The notes under the pieces: generated by a model
The model's input: only the letters and a program-made list of their open reading frames with translations
Databases searched by the model: none
Told to the model about the DNA's origin: nothing
Position numbers and translations under genes: made by a program
Part shown: positions 62,938 to 64,000 of the stretch, one piece after another
Layout of the letters: the number at the start of each line of letters is the position of its first letter
Position numbering within the stretch: position 1 is the stretch's first letter
Assembly: GCF_001854185.1 (NCBI RefSeq)
Contig: NZ_CP017603.1
Location: 3,596,001-3,660,000 of the forward strand
Source: Clostridium formicaceticum
GTDB taxonomy: Bacteria; Bacillota; Clostridia; Peptostreptococcales; Natronincolaceae
DNA length: 64,000 bases
Reading direction: 5' to 3'

Positions 62938-64000
62938 TCACTTTTTTATAGGAAGGATTACCGTGAATTCAGTACCTTTTCCCTCTTCACTATTTACTTT
63001 AACTCTTCCTTTAAAAGATAATACAATATGTTTTACAATGGCTAAACCCAGTCCAGTTCCCCCAACCTTTCTACTTCTAGCTTTGTCCACCCGATAAAAT
63101 CGCTCAAAGAGCCTTGGTAAATCCTTTTTTGGGATACCAATCCCAGTATCCTTCACCGTGATAACAATATTATGGTGCTTTTTATAGCCAGTTAAAAGAA
63201 CCTTTCCTCCATGAGGGGTGTACTTAATAGCATTATCTGCTAAGTTAATCAACATCTGCTTAAACCAGTCCTTATTGCCATAAATGTTGGGTAGATTCAT
63301 ATCTATTTTTGATGATAATGCGATTCCCTTGTTGGCGGCAATAGGATGCATCATTTCCTCTACTTCCTTCATAACATTTGTTGGAAAAATCTCCTCTTGC
63401 AAAACCCGATGTTGAGAACTTTCTATTTCAGACAACGTCAAGATATCTTCAATGAGACGTGTTAATCTTTCTGTCTCTATGTCTATAATATCTAAAAAAC
63501 GTTTTTTCGTTTTCTCATCCTCTATCGTATTTGATTTTAAGGTTTCCACAAACCCACTGATAGAGGTTAAGGGGGTTTTTAGTTCATGGGATACATTGGT
63601 AACAAAGTTTGAACGCATTTTTTCTAGTTTTCTTATTTCAGTAACATCTTCAATCACAGTGACTAATCCTATTGTTTTGGTGGGATCATTTTCTAGCTTT
63701 ATAGGGTTTGTATAGACTTTTAAAATTTTTTCCTGAGGATTCTTCACATTGATCTCTATTTGTGTATCTATATTCTCTTTTAAAACTCTCTTAATTTCCT
63801 CATCCAATTGATTATTTCTAATCACCTCTAAAATATGCTTGCCTATTGCATCTTTTCTCTCAATACCAAATAACTGCTCGGCAGCAGTATTTAACAAAAT
63901 AATGTTTTTCTTATGATCCACCGCTATAATAGGATTGGTAATACTGGTTAATAAAGCTTTAAATTTTGTATTACTATCCGAAAGCTCTGCTATTGTATCT
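62938..64000 (-). CDS. PhoR/PnpS-type sensor histidine kinase (partial)
   Basis: The frame is open to the right edge, so the N terminus (membrane sensor, HAMP) is missing. Visible: a PAS domain (ITNPIIAVDHKKNIILLNTA), a HisKA box with the phosphoacceptor in NVSHELKTPLTSISGFVETL, then HATPase N box LADNAIKYTPHGG, G1 DTGIGIPKKDLPRLFERFYR and G2 GGTGLGLAIVKHI. This PAS-HisKA-HATPase layout is that of phosphate-sensing PhoR/PnpS kinases. Its response regulator should lie beyond the window. Confidence 0.93.
   Translation of the reverse strand, partial: DTIAELSDSNTKFKALLTSITNPIIAVDHKKNIILLNTAAEQLFGIERKDAIGKHILEVIRNNQLDEEIKRVLKENIDTQIEINVKNPQEKILKVYTNPIKLENDPTKTIGLVTVIEDVTEIRKLEKMRSNFVTNVSHELKTPLTSISGFVETLKSNTIEDEKTKKRFLDIIDIETERLTRLIEDILTLSEIESSQHRVLQEEIFPTNVMKEVEEMMHPIAANKGIALSSKIDMNLPNIYGNKDWFKQMLINLADNAIKYTPHGGKVLLTGYKKHHNIVITVKDTGIGIPKKDLPRLFERFYRVDKARSRKVGGTGLGLAIVKHIVLSFKGRVKVNSEEGKGTEFTVILPIKK

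Overview
The window reads as low-GC chromosomal DNA of a spore-forming anaerobic Firmicute. The gene order (asp23-yloV-recG, the fmt-to-prkC series, coaBC-rpoZ-gmk-remA-yicC, sepF-yggT-ylmH-divIVA, der-plsY-gpsA-spoIVA) and the sporulation genes spoIVA, spoIIP and YIEGIA point to class Clostridia. My best guess is a relative of Alkaliphilus or Natronincola, inferred from protein style only. Nearly all genes lie on the minus strand, so operons read from high to low coordinates. Many starts are GTG or TTG placed behind strong AGGAGG or AGGTG sites.

1-5 kb (minus): asp23/yloU, DAK2 fatty acid kinase, recG and a truncated rsmD, from one clear sigma-A promoter at about 4.8 kb, divergent from rpmB. 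5-18.5 kb: a long housekeeping run of priA, def, fmt, DUF116, Zn-peptidase, rsmB, rlmN, stp, prkC, rsgA, rpe and thiN, joining translation start and end, rRNA modification and PASTA kinase signalling. 18.8-23 kb: coaBC, rpoZ, gmk, remA, yicC and dapF, with divergent rqcH at 23-25 kb. 25-29.3 kb: lspA, a RluA-family synthase, pyrR, a TraR/DksA protein and mtnN. The rluA-pyrR gap is filled by a nested fold-back repeat. 29.4-33.4 kb: the divisome-linked ylm cluster. 33.4-39.7 kb: small singletons, a polysaccharide deacetylase, an HI0933-type flavoprotein, a tautomerase and a chemoreceptor, several of them with their own terminators or promoters.

39.7-52.4 kb is accessory DNA: an LRAT-domain protein, a membrane-anchored beta-rich protein, an Xre regulator, a decayed REP-type tyrosine transposase, a complete type I restriction-modification system (hsdR, hsdS, hsdM), and a graveyard of broken genes (xre tail, frameshifted AraC regulator, ABC ATPase fragment, two serine recombinase fragments). 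At its right edge a proline tRNA gene has been split inside its anticodon loop. The 5' half is at 52323-52360 and the 3' half at 51588-51629. Between them sit a crippled serine recombinase and an intact, diverged tRNA-Pro(GGG) with its own terminator. I read this as the remnant of an element that integrated into the anticodon loop and brought a replacement tRNA, now placed behind the host tRNA promoter. This is the most unusual observation in the window.

52.6-64 kb returns to core genes: spoIVA, gpsA, plsY, der, a DUF512 radical-SAM/PDZ protein, two DUF3189 proteins, a YIEGIA capping subunit, YIEGIA, spoIIP and DUF1614, a clostridial sporulation/envelope cluster, then a PhoR/PnpS-type histidine kinase that runs off the right end. 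No CRISPR array, rRNA gene or riboswitch was recognised.
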